From Marisa cornuarietis (Eukaryota > Mollusca > Gastropoda > Architaenioglossa > Ampullariidae): DNA of 64,000 nt. Shown piece by piece: positions 1-9,116 of this stretch (positions are counted from its first letter, which is position 1; each line of letters starts with the position of its first letter). The notes beneath the pieces are model-generated. The model saw only the letters and a program-made list of their open reading frames with translations. It was not told the origin of the DNA and made no database searches. The position numbers were made by a program, and so were the translations under genes. The stretch lies in assembly GCA_004794655.1 (NCBI GenBank), contig SMMW01000522.1, forward strand, positions 3,348,001 to 3,412,000, in the 5' to 3' direction.

Positions 1-702
1 GGTACCTTTCCTTTTATTACTATTTTATTGTTTTATTTTTAAAGTAGGAATGTGTTTGTCTGCAGGTCAGCGAAGCTGATGAAGTTTTCCCTTTTGGTAA
101 AGGTCTGCAAAATGTGGCACTTTTGTCAGTAATCTATAGTTATTTTAGCTATGAAATCAAAGATGTCAAACACAATAGTTGAAGTAATACAAACAGTAAC
201 AAATATTCGTTAAGTCTGGCCGCTCTTTTCTTAGAAATATTTTCTTCGTCAGTACTCATTTTGTCCATCTTACAAATGTTCTGTGGGCCAAGAAGTTGCA
301 AACGTTTGGGAAATAAACGTGACTTACTATTCTTGCAAGGGAGATAATAACTCCGCTCAAACTAATTGTGTGCAGCATGCATACACATGTAATGCATGTT
401 TCTGGACAGACTGTGGAGTAATTTTTAAACTGGACAAAAGATTTTTTGATTGCAAGTTTTCTCAACAGCCTGTTGTGAGGCTAATCAATTCAGATTCCTT
501 GCCATACAGCAGTCACAATTGTGATTACAGAGTTAGAAAAAGTCACCTTCATTTCAATAAGATGAAAAATGTTAAATGTTCCATGACTTAGTGGCCAGAG
601 AGCTAGTGAACTGTAAATGCTTTAATGTGTCTAAAATACAATATAACACAAATATAAAAAATAGCTCTTCAAACTTTTAAGAATCTGAAAAGTGTTGCTT
701 AC
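1..702. other. PIGB intron sequence at left edge, no exon seen
   Basis: This stretch follows the second visible PIGB exon on the minus strand and should be intronic. I looked for the next family segment on the minus strand and found no convincing exon. Short open frames here have no recognisable motif. Confidence 0.4.
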
Positions 703-820
703 CAGCAAAATTCTGTAGTCCAAACCTGCTACGGCCAGAAGATGAAATGCAGTAGCAAAAACTAAAGGATATGCAAAGCCACGTATCCCAACTCTCCATT
801 CCCATGTCAAATAACCATAT
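703..820 (-). CDS. PIGB: PIGB coding exon 2
   Basis: The acceptor TTAG lies at 824-821. The first base completes a Lys codon, followed by YGYLTWEW and an IRGFAYP membrane-entry segment. The donor is CTG|GTAAGC at 702-701. The phase agrees exactly with exon 1. Confidence 0.85.
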
Positions 821-1421
821 CTAATCAATGTTAAGTCAACTGCTGACATCTATGAGGAATTAAAGCAACCGAAAACAGATCGTCAATTTATTTACTCTAT
901 TTTTATACACCCTGAAAAAGAATTGGTATAATAGTACAATATTTCTGGACAGCCCCTATTGAGCACTATGTGCAGAACTCCTGTTCAGTGTTCTTACACT
1001 TTTATCTTTAGTAGCACAGGATCAGTTTCACAAGTTAATTTAAACTGTTTAGGATGTTGTGTGCTACAGCTAAAAAGGATGAAAAAGCTGTTTCATCTGA
1101 ACACCAAAGACTTAATTACATGTTGCTCTCCACAAATGTACTCCCACAAATTTTGAAATATCAATGGATATCTTTAACTGTATTCTCAAATCTTGAGATA
1201 CTAAAATGCAAACTAGTAAAAGTACAGATATAATTACAGTTTGAATAAAATCACCCACAAAGGGAATGAAAAGGATACTTGAACACCATTTTATGAGCAA
1301 CTTCTACTGACTGCCAGTATTCATCAGGAACAAAATATGTCTGTATTAGCATTGCATTCACAAGACGAATCACTGCAAGCACCCCCCATATTTTCCTCTC
1401 TGATGCCATTATCAACCTCAT
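703..1421 (-). CDS. PIGB: GPI mannosyltransferase 3 (PIG-B), 5' part of gene
   Basis: PIG-B is an ER multi-pass mannosyltransferase of glycosyltransferase family 22. It adds the third mannose of the GPI anchor from dolichol-phosphate-mannose. Two exons are visible: 1279-1421 and 703-820. Exon 1 starts at ATG 1419-1421, with an in-frame TGA two codons upstream, which fixes the start. It encodes the hydrophobic first helix and the luminal signature [16 protein letters not shown]. Exon 1 ends ...TTC AA before GT at 1278-1277. Exon 2 begins with A after AG, rebuilding a Lys codon and giving KYGYLTWEW, the family's GLTWEW-type motif. Exon 2 ends before GTAAGC at 702. Both motifs match PIG-B rather than the ALG9/ALG12 relatives as I remember them. 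The gene continues off the left edge. Confidence 0.88.
1279..1421 (-). CDS. PIGB: PIGB coding exon 1
   Basis: This exon holds the start codon, the first membrane helix (about residues 12-28) and the luminal PDEYWQ motif, which contains the acidic residues expected at the GT-C active site. The donor is AA|GTATCC. It ends in phase 2, matching the next exon. Confidence 0.87.
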
Positions 1422-2349
1422 TTTTCAAAATCCACTTGTTTCTTCAGAACAATGGGCTTGCTGATCTTGATATCCAAGAAAGTTTTAAAAAGAGAAACTT
1501 CTTTTTCTTATTTTGCTCCCTTCTCCTTCTAATGAAATGAGGCTGCAATTTCAAATGTAACAATCAATACATATTTCGTTCTTGTGATATCTTTAAATCA
1601 GACACAAATTCAATACATTCTGCAATAATCATTACTAGGAGAACAAGATATATCTTCTGAATTAAAAAATATTTACTATCAAACCATATATTTTAGTATA
1701 TTGTCATAATTACTATTTAATATTATCAGTATCAAAACCCCAGTCTAACACCCAATTTGTAAACTGTTAGCATCTATTCAAATGTCTGTTTTGTCTAAGT
1801 TATCACTGATCAACTTCACACAAAAAATAACCTTTCCAATCACATTTTGTACTGATATATGTCACTGGTAACTTCACTTCATAACTTTGAAAATTGTAAA
1901 AATAGCATCTACATCAATCCCATTTGACGTTATTCATAAGGAAAGGTTGTTAGGTCATTTTAAGTGACTATTATGAGTAAGAAATTTACTATCCTGAAGC
2001 TGTTGCACTGTGAAAGAAAGCGTGACTTAAAGTGTGACTAAACTCAAACCACAGAAATTGAGTTTATTTCAATCCTACATCAGGAACGCAATAAAATAAA
2101 GATATGCAATATCAGATTTACTAAATAACACTTTAAATGCATTAATAAAGCATAAAAATACTGCAATTAGATAACTGCAACAAAAAATACATTGCTGACC
2201 TCCCCTAGCTGGATGATGTATGACATCAGCACTAACTGAAGCACAACGCACAATAATTATTTTGGTGGGTTTTTTTTTTTTTTTTTTTTTTTGATAAAAT
2301 GGGCAACATTTGTGTAGCTTTTGATTATGAGAACGGATTCTGATAACTT
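1422..2349. other. PIGB 5' flank, no gene seen
   Basis: This is AT-rich sequence upstream of the PIGB start. It should contain the PIGB promoter and 5' UTR, but I see no TATA box or CpG-rich block that I would assign. A 23-base poly(T) run lies at 2270-2292. Confidence 0.35.
2270..2292 (+). repeat. poly(T) run
   Basis: A run of 23 T residues. It lies outside the nearby SINE, whose target-site duplication starts at 2350. Confidence 0.9.
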
Positions 2350-2364
2350 CACAGCACTAAGAAG

Positions 2365-2556
2365 GGGAGGCGGATATGGTCTTTTACACCAAGCCAGCAA
2401 CTAATAAGGATATATCACGGCAAGGCAGCCAGCCCTGTAAACAGATGCCACATGCAGAGAAAGAACAGCGTGCCCGAGACGAGAGCTGAACCCAGGACAG
2501 CCAACCTTCACTATAATGGTGACAGGCGGTATAACCGATGCGCCACCGGACCGCCC
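2365..2556 (-). mobile_element. tRNA-derived SINE, minus orientation
   Basis: Read on the minus strand, it starts GGGCGGTCCGGTGGCGCA and has a box-A-like segment followed about 45 bases later by a box-B-like GGTTCAGCTC. It ends with a GGTGTAAAAGACC segment. The same element occurs in plus orientation at 29725-29910. An imperfect 15-bp target-site duplication flanks it: TCACAGCACTAAGAA at 2350-2364 and TCTCAGCACTAGGAA at 2557-2571. The two copies plus flanking duplications support a retroposed SINE. Confidence 0.75.
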
Positions 2557-2693
2557 TCTCAGCACTAGGAAGTGTTGTGAAGAACAGATACATGGCAAAA
2601 GATATCCAGAAGCTGCCTCCGCTACACCAAAGATGTTTACTTGTGAAACGTTTGATAATCTGATGATAAAGCTCTGCCCCAAATAGGGTAACT

Positions 2694-2941
2694 GGGGGCA
2701 TTAGGCACCACACTTTAGGCACATGTGTATATCTTATCATTTTTTTCAAAAATCCTAAATCATATTTTAAAAAGAAAAGTATCATAGTTCACTAATACCT
2801 TTCTGTCATCAACATTCACCATTTGTTGGACTAAAAAGTCATTAGAAATATTTTATTTTGATTTTTTATTGAGTTGTGCAAATATTCCTAAATCAGCAAC
2901 TTTTGGGGGCATTAGGCACTCATCCCGGGGGCATTAAGCAC
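2694..2941 (+). repeat. Three copies of GGGGGCATTAGGCAC near transposase 3' end
   Basis: The 15-mer occurs at 2694-2708 and 2905-2919, and with one change (CATTAAGCAC) at 2927-2941. All lie just beyond the transposase stop codon. A weak inverted match, GTGCCCTAATTCC, lies at 5180-5192 on the other side of the transposase. These may be subterminal or terminal repeats of its element, but the termini are not resolved. Confidence 0.5.
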
Positions 2942-2946
2942 TTGGC

Positions 2947-4431
2947 TTATTGAGTGCAGAAATGACACATCCATTCCTCCTGCTCCATTTCCTTCAGGCT
3001 CCCAGTGATGTCCGTACATCTGGCATGATACCAGAGATTACAAATGTCACACTGAATCCAGTTGTCACCACCAGCTTGCCCACACCGTCCACATTCAGTA
3101 TCATCTGAAGACGAATCCAAGTCAATTGGGCTCTGAGATCGTGGGCACTTTTTGCCTTTGTGGGTGCTTTTGCCTCTTCCCTTTCCCTTACCCCTTCCTC
3201 GTCCTTGCAACCTCTTTGCAGCCTCCTCCTCCCTTAACCTCTGGAGACAATCCTCTTGTGTGAGGCTTTCACCATAGCGAAAGCGCTGAACTCTTGCTGA
3301 TCTTCCTCTACCAGTATTGGTGAAATGAGGTTTTAACTGTTCAAGAAAAAAATTCCTGATAGAAGAAGGGGTGGAAGAAACGCCATGGACAGAAGATAAT
3401 AGTCCAGTACTTTGGACTGTAGACGGTGATGGGGCAGGTGTCGATGGTCCAGCAGGAAATGCAGATGATGGGCCAGGAGACGAGGGCCCAGGGGAAGGGG
3501 CGGTAGGCGAGGGTCCAAAGGAAGGAGCGGCAGACAGTGATGGTGTGTTCACTTGAGGCCGTTCAGTCAGAGTGATAGCTTGGGGATTGAAAGGACAAAC
3601 CCCCGTTGAACTAAACCCTGCCTTGATGGTCTCAGGTTTGAAGGATTCTTCAAAGAGTTTCTTCAACTGGCCGGGAAAATCCTTCTTGCCCACTGGTCCC
3701 CTGTGCGTTCTGGCACACTTCAACAACAACTGTTGCCATTTCAGTTTGACAGGCCGGAAAACAGCACGGTCGAAAGGTTGCAGCAGGTGGGTGAGGTGAG
3801 CTGGTAATCGCAAGAGAATGACATTGTTCTCCTTTGCTTTCTTGACCAGGGAATGGGAAAGATGAGATAGATGGCCATCAAATATCAAAACACGGGGTTT
3901 GTCGCTGACATCACTTGTATTGGTGAGGAACAGCTTTGTAAACCAGTCAAGAAACTGGGGTCCCTCCATCCATCCTTTCTCGCTGGTGGTGTAACACGCT
4001 CCATCAGGACCCCCCTTGCTCCATGCCTCATAAAGGTTTTTACCTTTATAAATAACATAAGGTGGCAAAACTTTGCCGCTGGCAGAGCCAGAACAGTTTA
4101 CGGTTATCTGTTCTTTTCCTGATCCACCGATGGTTTGATTAACACGTTTCGATCCTTTTGTTGCTAAAACAACTTGGGATTTGGGGTCAGTGATGAACCC
4201 ACTCTCATCCGCGTTGAAAATTTGACATGGCATGTCTTTTACCCCAGCAGTGGTCAAGACATTGTCCAACAGTTCAAACCAGTGTTGGAGCACTTCTGGA
4301 TCTTCGGCAGAAGCTCTCGCAGAACTGAGATGTTCCGTCTTGCGCGGTGCAATGTCTGGATGACGTGAGAGAAATCCTTCTAGCCAGTCCCTTCCAGGTC
4401 GCCCATTGACAAAGGGAGTGTCCAATTTCAT
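2947..4431 (-). CDS. Pogo/Tigger-like DDE transposase with C-terminal PHD finger
   Basis: The intact 494-codon ORF opens inside the CENPB-type DNA-binding region (NGRPGRDWLEGFLSRHP). It continues into a DDE_1 domain with all three catalytic aspartates: D75 in NADESGF, D185 in IFDGHLSH and D221 in LLQPFD, a DD35D spacing. A Pro/Ser-rich linker (about 300-350) and a Lys/Gly-rich stretch follow. The C-terminus (about 445-492) is a complete C4HC3 PHD finger with CGRCG, CDICNLWYHARC and WMCHFC. The frame stays open ten codons upstream of the ATG to an acceptor-like TAG at 4464-4462, so an upstream exon carrying the rest of the helix-turn-helix is likely; I could not find it. It could be a live transposon or a domesticated gene. 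Confidence 0.85.
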   Translation of the reverse strand: MKLDTPFVNGRPGRDWLEGFLSRHPDIAPRKTEHLSSARASAEDPEVLQHWFELLDNVLTTAGVKDMPCQIFNADESGFITDPKSQVVLATKGSKRVNQTIGGSGKEQITVNCSGSASGKVLPPYVIYKGKNLYEAWSKGGPDGACYTTSEKGWMEGPQFLDWFTKLFLTNTSDVSDKPRVLIFDGHLSHLSHSLVKKAKENNVILLRLPAHLTHLLQPFDRAVFRPVKLKWQQLLLKCARTHRGPVGKKDFPGQLKKLFEESFKPETIKAGFSSTGVCPFNPQAITLTERPQVNTPSLSAAPSFGPSPTAPSPGPSSPGPSSAFPAGPSTPAPSPSTVQSTGLLSSVHGVSSTPSSIRNFFLEQLKPHFTNTGRGRSARVQRFRYGESLTQEDCLQRLREEEAAKRLQGRGRGKGKGRGKSTHKGKKCPRSQSPIDLDSSSDDTECGRCGQAGGDNWIQCDICNLWYHARCTDITGSLKEMEQEEWMCHFCTQ

Positions 4432-4469
4432 AGTACAAACAAAGTCTTGAACAAGATATGTCTAGCTGC

Positions 4470-5440
4470 AGACGAAAACAAACTGGCAAGTTTCCCAAGT
4501 TCTATAAAAGTTGCACGACAAACATGGAGACTGAATGGAGAATATGCGGTCAAGATGCACATCTAGTTATGTCACGAAAATTTACACAAAAAATACCCAG
4601 TTCAAGCCAGTCCTACTGTTTAGAAAAGGTGTGTGTGTGTGTGTGGTGTACAAACGTACAAACAAATGCCATTGTCCCCATAGAGATGGCTGCAAGCAAT
4701 TTAAACGTTGATTTTTCACACCTCCGTCAACACGAGAGCCCTCGCGCCATAACTCCTTCGTTAGTTCAACGCGTGCACACATATTTGTGCATAGAAAAAA
4801 AAAATCGCACGTTTGAGGTTATAGAGGAAGATGCATACTTTGGTGCGTGATTTTACTTGCTCCACTGATTCCGAAGGCCTTTGAACACCAGACTGCAGGG
4901 CGGCTAGTTTGCGACGTGCAACTCGATCATCTCTTCCGGTATCGGCTTGTTGCATGTGCGGTGTTTCTTCTTTTGTAAAAAAAAGTACGCTGCATTATTA
5001 AAATTTTATCAAACGGGAACATATGCTTATGATGATACACTCATTTAAGAATTTAACAATAAACACAGTATCTGATGATGCTATGTAAATCGGACTGATT
5101 AGTTTACTGACTAGTTGTTAGTATGGTTGAGTACTAATGTACTTACTAAATAATAGTTTTCAGTTTCGATGGATTCATTGTGCCCTAATTCCATCCAATA
5201 TGTTTCAAATCAATTTTCCGTGTTAAATGGATTTGTTAAAAATATGTATTGAGCTGTTACACGTTGCATATCACAGTACATTTATATGCAAATGACGGTC
5301 ATAAACCTTACAGAGCACAAACGAGACTCTTGTCTTACGTCGCTCCGTGTTTACATTAGAGGTGCTAATCAGTTTGTTTTAACACTAAAAGTTAACCTTG
5401 TCGTAATATCACTATTAATCAATGAAAGTGTACCTTAGAT
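4470..5440. other. Region upstream of transposase, unassigned
   Basis: The minus frame at 4761-4955 is basic but matches no domain I recognise; it might hold an upstream transposase exon. A (GT)n tract lies at 4629-4645. The rest is AT-rich with no gene evident. Confidence 0.35.
4629..4645 (+). repeat. (GT)n microsatellite
   Basis: About eight GT units. Confidence 0.85.
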
Positions 5441-6460
5441 AGTCAGGACTTGCCCCTTTTGTCAGGGGAGGAACTTGCAAAGAAATTAAAACACAGCAGA
5501 CAACTTGTACTGAATGCAAGAATGGGTGGTAGACAGCGAAGAAAACGAAGTGACCGTTTACTAGCTCTAAGTGCCAGACATACAACTAAACTTTATATTT
5601 TCTGCAGTTTTGGAAGAAGGCAAGCAAGGAATTAAATAAGCAAGCCGAAATATAACAACCACACAGACAAGTGGCGGCAGCATGTGTAAAGTGCAGGCCT
5701 GACAAAGGGGGAGGGGGGGGCGACAGGGGTGTCTGGTGTACCCAGGTCCGCGGCTGTGAAGGGGGCCCGGCCTTGGTCAGTGGATTTATATCCTTTTTTT
5801 CTCCTTTTCTTTTTCTTTTAAAGAAAGGTTGAGGTAACAGGCCTTCCTCAATCTCCGGATTTTTTCTGTAGAGTGGGGTACTAAACAAGTTTGATCCTTT
5901 AGTTTAATGTCATTTTTCATCACTTACTAACCACTCACGTGTAAACAACTTTATGTTCAAGTAGTGATGTAGATCCTTGTAAGCATATTATACACTGGAA
6001 AAACAATTTACGATTACAATTACGTGGCCTGGAGAGGTCCTCTGCCCCGGGGGTCCTGCTGGTTCTCAGCAGCCCTGGTAAAGAGAATGTGGCAGATGGT
6101 GCTAATCTTACAGACCTGACAACAGGTAGACTAACACCTGTAACTTGAATATCAAGGGTCATGTCTGCAGTAACAATGAATCAGATTTTGGACGGATAGT
6201 GTGAAGGTGATGTTGGTGTCGCCCACCTTGACATACTTGGGTGGACTGAAGAACGATGAACAATTTGTTCTTCTTGAGCAGAAGTAGGGGAAGGGGGTCT
6301 GTTTTATCATCGTTAAGTTTAAGTGTTCTGTGCCAGCCAATCCTTGATGACACTAATACTGGCATCAATAGAGTTAAGAGCAGAGTGAGATTTGTTGACA
6401 GGGTAGAGCAGTACTGCTGTGTGTCATCAGTGTAGTGAGCTACACTATCACACATAACAG
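5440..6460 (-). mobile_element. Decayed LINE reverse transcriptase (L2/CR1/jockey-like), minus strand
   Basis: On the minus strand, 6159-6455 reads YTDDTQQY and TLKLNDDKTDP, the YxDD palm box and following LKLNxxKT motif of non-LTR RT. 5935-6162 continues with the MTLDIQV segment. 5440-5650 gives LPKLQKIQ and LLACL, matching the 'CPxxLIxKLQxVQNxAARL' thumb region. The three pieces are in the correct order but separated by frameshifts and by an unrelated G-rich stretch near 5700-5880. It is a dead copy. Confidence 0.75.
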
Positions 6461-6469
6461 GTGTCAGAT

Positions 6470-8270
6470 GTTATGTGGGAAGAAACACCTAAGCTGATTG
6501 AAAAATAGTGTGATGCACATAGTGTACTTTGCTCATGGGCATTTTTTAACCATCTTTTGGCAATGGGTGTACGGCTTCTAATGTGATTTCAGAATAAAAT
6601 GATCTGTTCTGCAAGTAGATGTTGAATAAAGTCTTAATTTATTTATCATAGTGGAATTTATTTATAACCTTTAACAGAATAATTAAATTATCCAAGGTAG
6701 AATTGTCTTAAGTACATTATATCATTCTGGTACTGTGCTGAGAGCAGGCAAGTAAAAATGCCAGTAAAAACATCTTCCATGAACCAGGGAAAATACAGTA
6801 TTTTGGCAGTGTCTGTAAAATTATTTTCTTCATTAAAATTAATTTTGGTGGAAATAATGATGTGTGTTTTCAAGTGGGAACGTGACAACAGCCGATCAAG
6901 TGTTCACTGATCTGTTATTTGCAAGATTCAGATCAAATGGGCTTTTGTTTCTGTGTAGATGTATAGTAAATAAAAAGGTCGTTGGGGTGGAGTAATCCCA
7001 CACTTCTTTATCTCTTCAGTGTTCAACTATGAAAACTCAACAAAAATAATCATTGTGATTATAGTGATAGCACCAAAGTGCCCTTTGAGTAAATGAAACA
7101 GTGATCGGAGGCTAGCTTTCCTCCATGCATGCTTTGATGATGTCACATGAAAAAGCTAAATACATTCTGATTGATTCTTAGCCCTGTGAAACTTCCTGTT
7201 CATTTTGTGTATGTGTGTGCACGCAGGCATGTGCATTGTACAAAGAGCATGGTGGGATCAGTACACATCTATAGTTGTCAGGATAATGCGCAAATCTCCA
7301 TGCCAAGCAGCATCGCTTTAATAAAAATGATAAGTACAAAAGTAAAATTCCTATGAGTTTAAAATGGTGCATTTTTTCAGGAAGGCCCACAATACCATGA
7401 CATTTTACAAACCAGAAAAAAAGGGTCAAAAATAAGGGTTTGGGTTAGGATCTAGCTTAGGGTTAGATTTTATATTGATTACGGGGTGTACATCATGTCA
7501 TATATAAAAACTATATGTAGTGGTGTCATGGGTGATTTGAAATAACAATACTGACCACCATGTACAGGGTGCACACAAAGTTCGTATACTCCTATCTTTA
7601 GGAGCATTTACAGGAATAACCATGTTCATATACTCTATCAAACAACAATCCCGCTCCTCTTCTGTGATCTGCACTGCACCTTCACTGTTGCTTTCTCAGT
7701 TCACTCCAAGCTTGACTATGATTCGATGATCGTCTGTGGCTTTTACTTTGATTAAATCCTATCCATTGTCAGTGGCTTCTCATTTGCATAGGTGCCTTGC
7801 ACATCAATCCTGTACAAAGTTTTTAAGTAGGTGCTGGTGAACCTCCTCTCACTCGTCACTGTCTGAAGCTAATCTGTCCTGTGTCAGTCACATGAAAGTT
7901 CACCCCAGGGCTTGTAATTTTCCTCCTTTTGGTAGTTTCCAACCTTGAAAAAAAATTATGCACAAATGTTTTTCCCTAGCCAAGGAAAAAGATAGATGTA
8001 ATGATGTAATGAGCAGGACTAGTGGCTGAGGGTAGGAGTTGGAGAAGAGAGAAAAATCAGGGTTACACTTGACAGTCACCAGACATCACAGCAAAGCAGG
8101 TCATACACCTAAAGAATGCAGTGAACTTAAAAAGCAGCAATGAAGGTGTAATGCAGAGTGTGTTAATCAAAGTTGATGTAGTGAAGCTTAATAAATATTT
8201 TGGTGAGAATAATCACATCTTTGATATGTAAAAGAACAGGGAACCATCTCTACAGTTCATGTACTACAAC
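6470..8270. other. Intergenic, no gene seen; part of a dispersed repeat
   Basis: This is AT-rich sequence without a supported gene. The part at about 7750-7920 resembles 37210-37350 (shared words such as TCCTGTACAAAGTTT and CACTGTCTGAA), which points to an old interspersed repeat. Confidence 0.4.
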
Positions 8271-8274
8271 GTAA

Positions 8275-8720
8275 AAAAAAAAAAATCAATGAAACTTAAG
8301 CTGAGATGTAATAAATCATCTCCCCATCAGAGCTGAATGAAAGTAATGCTTTTGTAGTAGGATGAAGTCTTTCTGCTTGTGGACCAAACAATTTGGAGAA
8401 TACCATGTTGCTGTCCTGTATTCCTTGTGTGGATGAAGACTATTGGCTAGGATGAGTTGTTGGCTCTGTGCAAACTGGACATTTTAGACCTTTGTCATTG
8501 GTTTCTCCTAGACCAAATTTACCAATGTTCCTGGTTAATGGTGGTATGTGTCTAGGCTGATCTTGGTGTTACCGTCACCAAGTACATCTAGGATGTCCTT
8601 CCTTAGTACTCTTATTATGATGTTTTCATATAACTTCTCCATTTTGTTGTCTTTATGCATGGAGTTAAAACATAAACTTGGAAACTGGCAACATCATGAT
8701 ACCTGTCTCAGATGCAGATG
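8275..8720 (-). mobile_element. RTE-type LINE endonuclease relic, minus strand
   Basis: The minus frames read KDILDVLGDGNTK (for the family's DIVMVMGDFNAK), GKFGLGETNDKG (for HGLGExNENG) and HPHKEYRTATWYSPN (for the FPHKxxHKATWxSPDG motif of the apurinic endonuclease domain). Stops and frameshifts separate them. A second relic with the same GKFGLG core is at 56095-56400. Confidence 0.72.
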
Positions 8721-9044
8721 AAGATCAGCCTGCCAGAAATGGGTGTGCAGCTGATGACTGCTCCCAATGTGTTTAGTTTTTCTCTTCACTGTGGCATTTC
8801 ATTGGTTGCTGTTTTGTTTTCGTTTTTTTCACTTGCCTTGTTCTTTACAATTGCACTCTTCTTGAAAATTCTGTTGTGAAGGAGAGGCATGTTTAAATCT
8901 ATTATTATTACTATTAGATATATTTCAAAGTTAAATTTTTTAATGTTCCATTAAGTGCTTTTTGAGTGATTTGAAGTTTCTTGTGATCGCTGACTGAATC
9001 AGTGTACTTTTTTTAATATCCTTTTTTTATCCAAAGAGATTGGA

Positions 9045-9116
9045 ATGGATGCCACCCAAACGATGAACCTGGCAGATGAGGAGTATGTTACTGATGTTAT
9101 CTCCCAGAAGCACCCA
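9045..9116 (+). CDS. MDC1: MDC1 exon with probable start codon
   Basis: A pyrimidine tract and CCAAAG acceptor precede it. ATG 9045 opens MDATQTMNLADEEY, similar in layout to the vertebrate MDC1 start, where a TQ threonine sits at position 4. The donor is CCA|GTAAGA. The frame is open back to the acceptor, so an earlier exon cannot be excluded. Confidence 0.65.

Noticed and set aside
3371..3556. Plus-strand Gly/Asp/Glu-rich ORF
   Set aside because: It is antisense to the Pro/Ser-rich linker of the transposase, so its composition is explained by that gene.
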